From contig WHUX01000008.1 of assembly GCA_015179025.1 (NCBI GenBank), positions 124,001-188,000 on the forward strand: a DNA stretch of 64,000 bases. The letters run 5' to 3'. The position numbers were made by a program, and so were the translations under genes. Origin of the DNA: Terfezia claveryi (Eukaryota; Ascomycota; Pezizomycetes; Pezizales; Pezizaceae). Under the pieces are notes generated by a model that worked only from the letters and a program-made list of their open reading frames with translations, searched no databases and was not told the DNA's origin. The stretch's first letter is position 1. Every line of letters starts with the position of its first letter. Shown here in pieces: positions 1 through 12,941 of this stretch.

Positions 1-3000
1 CGAGGCTATTTTGCCACTCCTACCACCACTTCCAGGTCCATCACTACCATTACCACTACTACTACTAGCTCGAGATTGGAGATAAAGTCGGCGGAAGAAG
101 CAAGAGAGGATGCTAGACTTACTGAGGATGTTAGATTGGCTGAGAAGGCGAGGGAAGCTGCTAGGATTGCTGAGGATAAGAGGTTAGCGGAAAAGGAGGA
201 AGCTAGGTTGGCGGGGGATGCGAGGATAGCAGAAAAAGCAAGAGTTGCCGCTGCTACTAAAGCTCAAGCGGGGCAAGAGGAAAGGCAGAGGGAAGCTCAA
301 GAGGCCAGGATTGCTGAGGAGAGGAGAATAGCTGAAGAGAGGAGACTTGCTGAGGAAGCCCGAGCTATGGCGGAAGAGGAGGCAAGACTGGTTGCAGAGG
401 CTACGGCTAAGGCCGAAGAGGAGGCAAGGCGCGCTAAAGAGGCTAGGATTGTGGAGAAGAGAATCGCGGAAGAAAAGAGGATTGCTGAGGAGAAGAGACG
501 CGTCGAAGTGGTTCGACTGAAGGCTGAAGAAGCTCGATTTGCAGAGAAGAGGGTTGCAGAGGAGCGAAGACTAGCAGAGGAGAAGAGGATCGCTGAAGAG
601 AAGAGGGTTGCTGAAGAGAAGAGGATTGCAGAAGAGCGAAGGCTAGCAGAGGAGAAGAGGATCGCTGAAGAGAAGAGGATCGCTGAACAGAAGAGGATCG
701 CGGAAGAGCGAAGATTAGCAGAGGAGAAGAGGATCGCGGAAGAGAAGAGGGTCGCGGAAGAGAAGAGGGTCGCGGAAGAGCTAAGATTAGCAGAGGAGAA
801 GAGGATCGCGGAAGAGCTAAGATTAGCAGAGGAGAAGAGGATCGCGGAAGAGAAGAGGGTCGCGGAAGAGAAGAGGGTCGCGGAAGAGAAGAGGGTCGCG
901 GAAGAGAAGAGGATCGCAGAAGAGGAGAGGATCGAGGAAGAGAAGAGAATCGCGGAAGAGAAGAGGGTCACAGAGGAGAAAAGGGTTGCCGAGGAGAGGA
1001 GAATTGCAGAAGAGAAGAGGATCGCAGAAGAGAAGAAGAACGAGGAAGTTAAGAGGGTTGCTGAAGAGAAGAGGATCGCAGAAGAGAAGAGGATCGCAGA
1101 AGAGAAGAGGATTGCAGAAGAGAAGAGGATTGCAGAAGAAAAGAGAATCGCAGAAGAGAAGATTACAGAGGAGAAGAGGATCGCAGAAGAGAAGAGGATT
1201 GCAGAAGAAAAGAGAATCGCAGAAGAGAAGAGGATTACAGAGGAGAAGAGGATTGCCGAGGAGAGGAGGATCGCTGAAGAGAAGAGGATCGAGGAAGAGA
1301 AGAGGATTGCAGAAGAGAAGAGGATTGCAGAAGAAAAGAGAATCGCAGAAGAGAAGATTACAGAGGAGAAGAGGATCGCTGAAGAGAAGAGGGTCGCGGA
1401 GATCGCAAAAGAGAAGAGGGTTGCTGAGGAGAGGAGAATTGCAGAGCAGAGGGTGGCAGAGGAGAAGAGGCTCGCGGAGGAAAGGAGAATCGCGGAGGAG
1501 CAAAGAATTGCAGAGGAGGCAAGACTAGCTGCCGAGGCGAAGGCTAAAGCTGAAGAAGAAGCCAGGCTTGCTGAGGAGAGGAGAATAGCTGAAGAAAGGA
1601 GGCTGGCTAGGATTAGAGCGGAGGAAGAGGCAAAACTTGCAGAGGAAGCCAGATTAGCAGAGGAGGCGAGAATCGCAGAGGAAAAGTGGATTGCGGAAGA
1701 AGCCAGGTTAGCTGAGGAGCGAAGGATTGCAGAAGCAGCCGCAAGGCGGGCTGAGGAAGAAAGGCTTGCTGCAATTGCCAAAACCGAAGCAGAGGAGCGC
1801 CAGCGGCTGGCTGCTATTGCTAAGGCAAAGGCAGCAGAAGAGGAGCGTCAGAGTCTAGCTGCTGCTGCTGCTGTAGCTGAAAGGTTGAGGCTCGAGGAGG
1901 ACTCAAGGCTCGCAGAGAAAGCTAGAATTGCGGAAGAGAAGCGAATTGCAGAGGAAAAGCGAATTGCAGAGGAGAAGCGAACAGCAGAGGAGAATCGAAT
2001 TGCAGAGGAACAAAGACTTGCGGCCGAGGCAGAAGCTGAACGGCTGAGGCTAGCTGAGGAGACCAGGTTGGCAGAAGACGCGGAGAAAGCCAGGCTTGTA
2101 GAGGAGAGGCGACTTGCAGAGGAAGCACGATTAGCTGAAGAAGCTCGACTCGCAGAGGAACAAAGACTTGCAGCTATTGCCAAAGCTAAGGCAGACAAGG
2201 ATGCGAGCCAGAGACTTGTTGCTGCTGCTGCTGCTGCTGCTAAAGCGGAAGAAGATAGACTCGCTGCAATCAAGAAGGCTGAAGAGGAGGCGATGGAGGT
2301 AGAGAGACAGTTGATGGTAGAGGCAGAGCGACAGAGAAAGGCCACACAGAGAGAGCAGGAAAGGCTGGCAGCGATAGCCAAAGCGGAAGAAGAGGCCAGA
2401 ATTGCTGAAGGGGCTCGATTAGCAGAAGAAGAGGCGGCAGAGGCAGTGACCAAACAGCTTGCAGAGATCGAGCGTCAGCGAGTACTTGCCATTAAGACTG
2501 CCGTTGAAGCTGGGAGGAAGCTGGCTGTAGAGGAAGTTGAACGCCGAAGGTTAGCTGAGGAAGCGGAGAAACTCAAGGTATCCGATTGGGTAGAAGTTGA
2601 CAGACTCAGGCAAAAGAAGATAAAGCCCACATTGCTCGCCTTGCAGAACTTGCTCGTATTGAGGATGAGAGGGTTAAGAACCTTGATGCTCAACAGCGAC
2701 AAGCGGAATTGGGAATGTACCTCCAAGCTACCCCACAGGAATCATCTAATAGTAGCATTATCCAGGTTAGCACAAATGATAGCTCTATGTACTCAACGCC
2801 CGATCAGCCAGGGGAGCAGCAGGTAGTTGGGATGACCCCCGCGGATTCAATCATTCACCACCGGCGGGGCGAGGACTCCGGATCTGAAGGCACCGTAGTT
2901 GACAGGACAAGAAACGATAGCAATGCCCTCTTCTACGGCAACAAAGACGACTCGGACGAGGGCAACTACTTGGAAATCAGGTCTATGGACATAGCCACCC

Positions 3001-5785
3001 CGGATGTCGATGCCGGATCGTCGGCGTCCTCTCTGTATGGTGCGAACTCTGATGATGACAGTGATTATATACAAGCAGCAATGAGGAAGACATCCGCGAA
3101 GATGAAGAACTCCCGGTCGAGCAACCCAACACCGCTTGATGACATTCAAGAGGTGCCCTCCGCGCCTTCAACCATACGGATTCCCCAGAAGACGAGGCCA
3201 ATGCTTGAACCATCTCCACTCGATGCCTCAGCTGCAGACTGTGACGCTATCCCAAGAGGCAGAGCCAACGAGGGCGAGCTCCAGGTACTCGAGCAGAGAG
3301 TTGGGCCCAAGAGGGTTTCCCGTGTGCCAACTTACAACCCGCTAAGTCCGCAGCTCCTTCGGAAGAATAGGTCTCCGCCAAGATTCCGCGATAGGTCGCC
3401 AGTGCAAACGTCTCTTTATGAGCATAACGGTGATCAAGATTACCCTGGGTCCAATATCGTTCGCTCTCCAGTTGATGTAAGTACCTTAATGTCTTGGAAA
3501 TATGATAGGGTATGGACGCTGATTTACGGTAGTTGACGCCACATACAACGCTGGAGCCTCCCTTGCAAAGAGAGGCTGGTGAAATTTACATAAAAAAATG
3601 GTCACAAGCCGACAGCAACGACTGTCCGGGTGCATCTAGCCTGACCCCTCCCTCCCTGCAAGAGCTTTCAAAAAGCGATGCTGGCAGCAGTGATGAATCA
3701 AGTTCTCGTGCTTCATCTCCGGAGCCTATTGGAAGCTTGAGGATTGACAAAGATCATCCGCGGCCTGGATTAAATGAGGGAGCATTCGGCGCTCTACAAG
3801 ACTCGTCGCGTCTACGCCTCCCCCAAACACCCACGCTAAACCTACCATCAATGTCGATGGATGAGCGCCTGGATGAGAAAATCAATAATATTTTGACTTC
3901 GTTACCATCCAAGGTGCTGTTGACTGCGCAGAATCTAAAGAAACTCAATGCAGTATCTGCAAAAAGGAACTTGTCATTTGCAAAGGGGATTGATCCGAGC
4001 TCGGCTACGCATATTCCTGGCCCTAAGTCGGTCGTGTCTAATATGTCCAGCGGTTCAAGCGCTCCTTATGCCAAGGTAACCAAGGAGAGGACATATTCTG
4101 GTCAGTTCAGCAACTCTGAAACGAAGCTTTATCATTTGCATCGTGGCAAGGGACAAACCCCGATCAAGCTCTTGGTGCGCCTTGTTGGTGCCGGTGGAGA
4201 GCGGGTGATGGTGCGTATTGGTGGTGGATGGGCGGATTTGGCAGAGTATCTCAAGGAATATGCGCTACATCATGGATCTGGACGACGCAATGTGTCGCAT
4301 ACATTTGAAGTACAGGACTTGACAAACGCAGCCGCACCAACGTCGAAACTACAGCCACCAACGAATGTCTCCCCACATCAGGGTAACGTGCGCAGTGCCA
4401 GCAGCATGGGTCAGCGAACTCCCAGCTCAAGTATAGCAGGGAGCAGACCATCTTCTCCACCCCCACCATCCCGGCCGCTGGAGATTCCTGCAGTGCCTGG
4501 TGCAGCTCCATTGCTGCAACCCCCCTCAGGGCCTAGAGGCAGTATGGCTCCAAAGATAATGCGGGGTGGACATAATGGTGGCCCTCCTAGGCCTACATCC
4601 TCACTAGATGTGCGACGGAATGATATACCTGCACGCCCCGGATCGTCTTTGGGGGGCGCTATGGCAAAGTCAATCCCTCCTCCTCGGCCTGGATCATCGC
4701 TTGGTGGAACTATATCGAAGGTTCCCCCGATCGCTAGACCAGGATCTTCTCTTGGTGGGAATCTTAAGGCCCCTCCGACCAGCCCAGGGCGCCCTGAATC
4801 TTCCCTCGGCGGAACTATTCCGAAGGCTCCACCAACGGGCCCCAGAGGGGCGCCTGCAGGTCCTGCGCGGCCTGGATCAGCTATGGCAGGTTCTATACTG
4901 AAACCTACTCCGACAGGGCCCGCAAGTTCAGGGCCCACTGCCGGAAGTGCTTTACCAAAGCCTGCCTCTCTTGGCGGGAATTCTAAGCCAACCGAGACAG
5001 AGTCTATTCCTGCAGCACCTCCCTTCAAGACTCCGGCAGCAACTGGTCTCATGGCGTCAAAATACGCATCCGCGCCGCCATCCATGCCATTGAACAGGCC
5101 GCCTCCATTGGGACCGTCTTCAAGGGGGCCGTTACCAACAGGTCCAAGGGCACCAACAACAATCACCCCTACCGGCCCAGCTTCACGCATTCCCAGCCGA
5201 CCACCATCCTCCCAGGGTAATTACCAAAATACCCAACCCCCACTTCGCCCACCGTCCTCCCACCGAACTACCGGCTCCCGACCCCCGTCCTCCGGCTTAG
5301 ACGCTCCAAGAGGACCCGGTACGAGACCAGCTTCACGACTATCTTTTGGCGCGGAAGGACTCGCAGTGCCATTAGGCCTGGCAGGCCCGAATGCTAAAGC
5401 AAAGGAGATTGCGCCCGAGCAGCAGGAGTGGGTGGATGGGGTAATGGGACAGATGAGGAAGGTTAGTGCCCAGAGGGCACCTCCCCAGGGGTCAGCAGCG
5501 GGTATGGCGGTAGGTGATGAAGAAGAGGAAGAGAATGTGGGTAGGCAGCAGATGCAAATGCATAGAAGCCGGTTTGGGTATAATAACGGAGGTGTCCCAG
5601 GAGGGAATGTTCCGACTGGACCAGCGGCGGGTGGTCATGGTGCAAGTAGTGCAGGTGACGCAGGTGGTGCACCGATTGGAGATATGGGCAAGGCAGGGAA
5701 TACGAGGAGGGTGTTTCTTAATCGATCAAGGGCAGGGAGTCATGGTCATGGTCATCATGGGTATCAGGGTCAGGGTCAGCAGTAA
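1..5785 (+). CDS. GAS2/GAR-domain coiled-coil protein, 5' end cut off by the window edge
   Basis: The frame is open from base 1, so the start lies to the left. Exons seen: 1 to about 2577, about 2604 to 3476, 3533 to 5785 (TAA); the 56-bp intron 3477-3532 has a GTAAGT donor. The first part is almost only A/E/K/R/I in six-residue units (RIAEEK type), encoded by an 18-bp repeat. It is followed by an acidic, serine-rich stretch. The last exon contains a GAR domain at about 4120-4290, with the core MVRIGGGWADLAEYL. The tail is proline-, glycine- and serine-rich with RPGSSLGG repeats at 4630-4830. GAR (Gas2-related) domains bind microtubules in other proteins, so a cytoskeletal linker role is inferred. 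The frame changes between 2577 and 2604 without a convincing intron: GT...AG there spans only 26 or 32 nt. Visible length is about 1,900 residues. Confidence 0.8.
560..1520 (+). repeat. 18-bp coding minisatellite (hexapeptide repeat)
   Basis: Dozens of imperfect tandem copies of an 18-bp unit such as gcggaagagaagaggatc encode the hexapeptide AEEKRI and variants (V/L/T for I, R for K). The unit length keeps the reading frame whatever the copy number. The purine-rich sense strand also leaves the antisense frames open, which explains long antisense 'ORFs' here. Confidence 0.9.
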
Positions 5786-8607
5786 ATGGGAGCTTTAGAG
5801 GTGAAGGGGATTTGTGGTGACGATGGTTACTTTATTGACATGACGTTTTTATGTTTTGTTTTGTTTTGCATCTATAGATTTATAATGTTTCTTCTCGTTT
5901 CTTGGTTTTTTCTTCCTTTTTGGGGGTCAGGTTGTGCTTGGGGGATGAAGTGTTTGCTTGTCGTGTTATATTTTACTATCATGTTTCTTTTGGGATAATT
6001 TTGCGAGGGTTGGTGTAAGGAGTTTTGATAAAGAGATTCTATAGCTCGCGGGCCCAGAGGGAGGGCGGTATGATGGATGTGGGGAAAATCTCGCGGCTTC
6101 CCTCCCCACTCCACTCTAAAGGAGGTTCATGCAAGCGCTTCTGAAATGCAAGTCTGTGATATCTTTTGAAACGACACATACATATTTGTATTCAGAGTAC
6201 CAAGGTGTTACCCTCAACTAGAATGGTTTTCAAGTTGTATCTTAGAATTAGGACAATCATTGATCGTGACCATTTGATTTAGTATGATTGATTATAGCCC
6301 GCACGTTTCATAGTGACTGCTGTCCCTAGAGTTACTTAATCCTCATATATATATGTTCTGGTCCGTTACGGAATTGAAACCTCGAAGTCTGTAAAAACTT
6401 TTCTTCAATGTAATACAGCAATACCTATACACTTCAACGCAACATACTCTGCGCACTAGCATACCTCGACGTTATCAGCATATCGCGACATTACCAGTAT
6501 AGCATGACATTCTCGCTCTTACTATAATGTCAGCTGCAGAAATAATGGGGGTATGATTTGGCTCAGTTTCCCCCCCCCCCCCCTAGGTTCCACTCCATCT
6601 CGAAGTGCAATTGAAGCATTTTGAAGAGTATTTGCATACAATAAGTAGTAAAATCTCGGTTGGCCTTTGAAGTAATTCCCTAAAAATCTATTCAAGTACA
6701 TGGTGATTAAGAAGAACTACCTAGGTATCGATTCGCGAATTAAAGCAACCTCTGAGACCTACACTTGAAGGCCAGCAGGTGATTTACCAGTCTGGAGTGA
6801 GAAATACCCAAAAGTGGAAAGAAGGACTGAGGAAGGAGAAGTGTATATAATGAGCGACGGTACATAGCCCTGGTAGAAAAAGACACCCTACTCTCTAGTG
6901 ACAATTCTACACACACCAGCAATCTAGCTGGGATGGAAGGTATTTTTGAATTAATATAAGCTATGCATTCACTGTATTTTCTTGCTGGCAAAAGTCATGA
7001 TGAGAAACCAGTTGTTTTGGTGTATGATGTATTTGATGTTATCGCACATGTTCATGATACTTGCATGTAGGAAAGAACAAGACGTATGTATAATACTATT
7101 AACGAGGGGTATAATGGAATTACACGTAGTGAGGTTTGAGCTTTTGTTATATATAAAATATCTTCATACATTGCCCAGAGTGTACATATATGCTATTCCG
7201 GAACGGCCCTGCAATTCCGCAACGGAACAGAACATATACATACATATACAAATAATTTTGTGGTGATTAACCTTGTAACTAGAGGCTCTTTTTTCACTAA
7301 AACAAAGTAAACATAGCCAGAGGGGTATCCTTAGTACCAAACCTTTTTTTTTTTTTTTTTTTCAATAGACTATAACCAACCAACCTACGACGGGAACAAT
7401 TATGTGAAATAGATTCGAGCTGTCTTCGAGTACAGTAAAGCAATTGAGACATGCATGTGTATGTATGTATATGTGGAAAAAAAAAATTTTGGCCGCAGTA
7501 CCCTGCTTTTCTGCTGTTCATCCATCCATATATAGAAAAATGTCCCGTTCAAAAACACGCAATCTCCGGTGCATAATCAACCCTCCCAATGAGATCCATC
7601 AACTTCTTCTCCAGAACAAAAAATTGTAAAACAGAACCGCTACCCGCTAATCTACAGCGCGGCTCTCACAGAAAAAAATGCATATGCATATGCCTGATGC
7701 CGGTATATAAAAATAAAAAAATAAAAAAAAAAACCTCACATAGGCCACTGATCAACCCGCTAAACTCCTAATCAGATACTGAAAAAAATAAAAGAAAATA
7801 ACAGGAAAGCAAAACATACAGCTTGGATAAAGGTCTAAGATTCTCTCTTTATACTTTTTGGATATCCAGAACAGGAATAGAGTAGGAATAGAAACTCGGA
7901 GCGCCGTTCCGCCCAAAAATCCCCGCCCCATATAACCAAAAGGAGATAAAACGAGAAACCGCACTCAAAACTCCACGGCTGACAGCAATACACCTCTGCC
8001 CACCAGCCACCACCGCCGCCCAATTCTTGAGTGTGCCAAACTCCGCAAACAGATATGCCTTCACCCAATTCTTTCCAGATATTCTTCCATAGTCCCCCCC
8101 AATCCAAACCCGTTCCAAACGAAAGTGACCCGACTACATTCAAGATACCCGTTAAGGCCCCCAGCTAGATATACCACAGAGTGAGGATTAAAACCTCCAC
8201 AAAAAAACACCGTTATAAGAAAAAAATTCGTATACAGTATACAGTAAAAGCAAGCCGCAAATCGAGAATTACTTGAGTATTAAGGCGTATTATGTTTAGC
8301 GTAGCGTAACAAAACACACTATCGTTTTATATAGCCTTCATGAACGTAAAACCGCCGATTCGTAACCATTCGGATTCGTGTAACCCTTCACTGCCGAGGG
8401 TCTGTAATTCGGCGGCAGTGGGTGGTAAGGAGACCAGTCCGGAATGGAGAATCGTCGTAAGTCGTGAAAATAAAAGAGCCCAAGGGAAATCGTCGAAAGT
8501 ATAAACACAGCTCGAAGATGCGCTTTGAGTATTGTGGGCGTGCCACGTACCATCGTGGGAGATAGTATAATATAATGAAGATGTTCAGGGACAAGTGCCC
8601 TGGCTCG
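5786..8607. other. Convergent 3' intergenic region
   Basis: 2.8 kb between two genes that end towards each other. It is AT-rich, with a run of 14 C at 6570-6583, a run of 19 T at 7344-7362 and A-rich tracts near 7710-7735. Short open frames on both strands have low-complexity products and no recognisable domain. I see no gene in it. Confidence 0.6.
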
Positions 8608-10255
8608 TCACCCCATCTTCACAGCAACCACTGTCAACGCTATTATCGCGCCAGTTAGAACCACCCCAACAGCGCTCATCCCCCGATTGATTTTACGCCA
8701 GTACTCATGGCTTAAAAATATCCGCTCCTGTTCGAATGTGCAATTCAGGGCTGCCTCAACATCGACACGGTATCCGTCACGATTTCCGTCCCCGCTGACG
8801 ATAGGGGCTTTCCACATCGGCCGTGGTCCAGGAAGTGGTAAAAGCGCACCTATTATCCAGCAGAAAGGCAAAATGAAACCGAGACAAAACAGCATGAGTT
8901 GGCGGTTTTCCAAGTGCTCCACGGGGGACAGGGGGTATTTTGAACGCTCAAGGTGTGGATAAGACCAACGGCTAACCCCATCTTCGGGATCATTGGGAAC
9001 TGGCTCCGGTCCATTCTTTGAAGGCAGGAGACGAGCAGACGCCATACGGCGTAAGCTATGCAACCGCCCATCTGTTCGACCTGGACCAAATCCTGGCGCT
9101 GGCTTATCCTCCTCTTCAGGCAATGGGACTTCGTCTTTGGAGTAGAAATATCTAGGAGATTTTTAGTTAGCAGCCCAGAGTTCCACTACTTGAGAATGTA
9201 TTGCCAATCTGCGCCTACCTTGCCCATGATGGAATCCCTGATGGCATTTCTGACGCCGAATCCCTTCGACTTAATAGACTTTGTAACGATCGCTTCTTAC
9301 GGACCTCTGGTTTACTTATTGCCGAATCTGGCAAGCACGGCGGTGGCGGAGAATCCGTCACAACTGGCCTAGTGGATGGTTGAGGTATTATCTCAGTCAG
9401 CTCATCTCGGGCTTCCTCCTCTTCTGACGTCCGTACTATTCTCAGTGACCGTCCATTCATCCTGGAATAATTATATCGCTGTTCCAGAGTCTTTTCAACC
9501 CATGAATTCCGCCTCTCGTGGTATTCTTCAGCAGTTTGGGGTGGGATATATACGTCGCCTTGAGCAGTACCTGGTGGCACGTAATTTGTGCGCTTTAATA
9601 TAGGCTTCGGTAATGCTCTGCCAGGCCCTGGCTGATACCCAGAGCTACCCCTCCGAGGAATTGATGATTGACGGGAATGCGATGCTTGCGATGCTTGCGA
9701 TGGTTGACGGGTGTGTGACGCAGACGCAGACGATGATGATGGTGTTGGCTCTTCTGGTAGTGGTCGTGGACCGCCAGTCAATAAGGCTCCTGGTGCACGC
9801 GATTGGTTGCGTAAACTTGAACTTGATTCCTTTCGGGCGACTGTATCAACGTATATCGACGGTCGGCTCGACCGCTGTGACCCATAGTAAAACTGCTCAA
9901 GGCCCGCTAGCCTCGTTGTCCCAGGTGGGGTTGCGGTTGATACAGACCCTCTGCTGGGCTCCTTCTTGATCGCCAGCGGAGGTATCTTACTAATGTGCAA
10001 TGGTGGAACAGGTGGCAGACTGTCAAAACTAAGCGAGGAATTGGCGATACTTGTTGGGGTCGTAGGCTTGCTGGAAGACCAGGGCTTCGTCGGAGGACCT
10101 GAGGGCGTAATATCTCGCGACGGCGCGATCGTTGGTGGTTTTGAAATGTCGACGGGATCATTATCGTCTTGTGTGGAAACTCTTTCACTCATGGGCAACA
10201 CTGGTAATTCATTATTCTTCGAGCTCGATCTTTCATGAAGAGCCTTTCGTCCCAT
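8608..10255 (-). CDS. Serine-rich fungal protein with C-terminal membrane segments
   Basis: Two exons: 10255-9219 (ATG at 10255) and 9151-8608 (TGA). The 67-bp intron 9152-9218 has a GTAGGC donor, a GCTAAC branch site and a CCTAG acceptor. The product is 526 residues. Residues 1-340 are low-complexity, rich in S/P/T/R, and probably disordered and phosphorylated. The last 180 residues are conserved in style. A hydrophobic segment lies at about 431-453 (LMLFCLGFILPFCWIIGALL) and a second at the extreme C-terminus (about 502-523), followed only by KMG. Such proteins are annotated as 'serine-rich protein' in many filamentous fungi, without known function. The topology suggests a hairpin anchor with a large cytosolic N-terminal arm (inference). 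Confidence 0.85.
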
Positions 10256-11049
10256 CTCTTACACTTTATTATTTAACTGAGACCAAACTCAAGTCCTCCA
10301 ATTTCGCGCGGGCATGTGTTCCCTTGTCAATCCCTTTGTCGAAATACTCTTGTTGGTGCGACGGCAGGTATTAGAAGCGGTGGGATCCCGAATTGAGCTG
10401 AGCTGAGTTGGGAGTGGAGTTGCGTTGTGTAGTTGAGATTGTCGGAAAAGGACGTTAATTGTTGTCGTTACAGAACAAAGATACGAGGTATGCGACTCAA
10501 AGAAGAATAAACAAGTAAATATAAAAAGAATTAATGATGTCGAAATAGAACTGGTGCTACACGTTTCCTCCAAAAAAATAAAAGCGGATCACGAACGATT
10601 CGACGAAAGAATGTATCGTATTCTTCGGTTCCTTGTTGCCTAGGGAGCGTGGGGAGGGAAAGATGGACAAGAGAGGGTGTGCAGTGCTGGGGGGCAAGAG
10701 CTGGGGGGGGGGATGTGCTTGCTGCGTTAAACGAGTGTCGACAGCAAAACAATAGAGAGCGTGGTGCCAAAGAGAGCGACGTGGGTGAGGAGGGGGATGG
10801 GAGGGCAGGTGGGAAGGAGGGAAGAGAATAGAAGAAACACTTTGAGTCGGAGTCGGAGGTTGGCATACCTAAGTATAACCTCCAGCGCCAGGCCTTTCCA
10901 CTCGGCAAAAAAATCGGCGGCCGCGGGCACTGCATACAGCTACAGTAAACAAACCAGCTAAACCGCATAGAATAATCAGACGACGATGCTGAGCAGCCGT
11001 GCGACAGCAGGAGCATCAGCATCTATTTCCTGTAGCCCTGCGATTGCCC

Positions 11050-11421
11050 CTATTCCCGATCCCAATATGTAGAGCTCCTCATGGGGAAAGGCGGCATTTG
11101 CTCCGCGAATATCCAACAGGTCCTGGGTACGCCTGCATGCACTCCGTCTGCAGTGGACACCATCGATAGCATCGCCGCGGCGATGAAATCAACTCCCATT
11201 GCACAGAGGCAGCATGATCCCCCCGCTGTCAGGCGGACGCATACTGTAGCCACGGTGCAGGAGAGCAAATGGGGAGCAGTTACGGCGCCAGTCCCGTAGG
11301 TATCGTTGAAAAAATCATTGAAGAGTGAGAATTCCTTAATATCGGAAGATATCCTTGCCTTGCAGTTCCAGTTTCCCTTCCCGTCACCTATGTAGTCCGT
11401 ATTCGCTATTACAGTGAACAT
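11050..11421 (-). CDS. Hypothetical small cysteine-containing ORF, doubtful
   Basis: A 123-codon frame starting with ATG (MFTVIANTDYIGDGKGNW) has a hydrophobic middle (LSCTVATVCVRLTAGG...) and about seven cysteines. Another minus-strand frame (11466-11780, 104 codons) lies 44 bp upstream. They could be two exons or remnants of one gene, but I found no convincing splice pair and recognise no family. No signal peptide is obvious at the ATG. Confidence 0.2.
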   Translation of the reverse strand: MFTVIANTDYIGDGKGNWNCKARISSDIKEFSLFNDFFNDTYGTGAVTAPHLLSCTVATVCVRLTAGGSCCLCAMGVDFIAAAMLSMVSTADGVHAGVPRTCWIFAEQMPPFPMRSSTYWDRE

Positions 11422-12941
11422 TTACCCTGACAGTACCGCCAAATTGAGACCTTAGCCAGGTCCTGTCACTTCCGGTCCCCTGACTTTCCAGGGTTTCCCA
11501 ACAGAACCAATAGTCTGGCAGCAGCATTCATGACAGAGTGATGTTTCCCATATCGGGTGACCATGACCATTGATGAAATTGTATCCCGACGCCTTGCTTT
11601 CATAACGATATGATCGAGTACCCTACTCTGCAATCTTCTCACAACCGAGATTTGTGTAATTACAGACTCAATGCATGGGGTACCTATATATGATATGAAA
11701 TTTGGTAGTCTGGGATATGTGGTATAAATTAAATCCCAATGTGAAGCTGCGTTAATACAATCCCCACCCCAAATAACCAATCTCGTGCTCGTGCTAACAT
11801 TTGACCTCCGTCGCTTGTATGGTCATAAGCATGCAATGCGGATTGGCTATTCAGGGTATCATCTTGAATTCGGTCACCAGATTTGCCATAGCCGCCTAGG
11901 TAGCTCCATTACCAAGATCAACTCAAGTCTTAAAACAGAGCAGTTTAAGATCCACTTACGTATATACGTATGTCCATGCCACGTTTGATCGACATAACCT
12001 TCAAGAACCCAAAAGCTTGCTTCAGGTTATTTGCTTGTTTTCATTCGTCCAATCCTCCTTCGCCAGTCCCAGACTGTCGTTTCAGGTGCCCGATATAGTG
12101 TAAACTTTAATCTCGATAAGGTAAACTTTATTCCTGAGTCGTTCCTGCGTATGTGTGATATGATCCATCAGTGCATGCAGCGTGCATTCCCATTACAGGA
12201 GGGGCCGAATGCCGGATGGACCTCGACTGGACATATCCATCACCTGCAGGAGAGTACCTATAGTAGATAGTAGGTCTATGGTTTCTATTTCGGTAACCTG
12301 CGACTACCTGTGGTTCAGATGGAGTTGGAAGAAAGTCAACATGTCGAAGACCCTGAGAATCCTGAGCATAGACAGGTGCTTTGGCAGGTAAGAAACCTCA
12401 ACTGGAAATCTGGAAGAGGGCACCTCGCTGAAATTTGGGGGAACCATTGCTCATTGAGAGTAATTGCACGCAGTAATCCTTATGAGTACACAAGTACCGA
12501 CTCAGAGACCGCAAAGTACCTCATTCATTGTGATACCTAGAATCAGCCCTACACGAGGGCATTAAAGAAACTAGACTATTTGTGATGTACCAAATTTGGA
12601 CAACATAGTTTAAGCCACTCTCCACCAGCCACGCCTCCAAATAACTTATTTAAATCATGCCGATCTATTACCGTATCAGCACGTTAACTAGGAAACAGCC
12701 ACACTCAACTTATCTATGCGTAGATATTTCTCCTTGCATAACGTTTGATCGTCAACTTAATGCTTCCATTCTGTAGCAGATATGTATAGTACTTGTAAAG
12801 TTAAAAGCTTCTGCGTTATGTTTATGTATCTACTTTACGAAAACTCCCTTGTTCAATTTATTTATTTTCAATCTATTGTCTATTTCGGGTCGATCTGTAT
12901 TACAAACGAACGAGCATGTGTGAGTAGAGTGTTGGCGCTCT

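Noticed and set aside
986..1528. 180-codon R/K/G-rich ORF in another sense frame
   Set aside because: Frame-shifted reading of the same repeat.
297..1781. 494-codon antisense ORF (S/A/L-rich) and a 226-codon one at 823-1503
   Set aside because: They mirror the purine-rich 18-bp repeat; the products are low-complexity and the sense frame clearly codes.
4411..5190. 259-codon antisense ORF
   Set aside because: Antisense of the proline/glycine-rich exon; G/P-rich product without domain.
7752..8143. Minus-strand ORFs with aromatic and hydrophobic residues
   Set aside because: No start context, no splice partners and no family; lies between two convergent gene ends.
10531..11022. 163-codon minus-strand ORF
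   Set aside because: S/P/L-rich composition from a GA-rich stretch that is probably the 5' UTR/promoter of the serine-rich protein gene.
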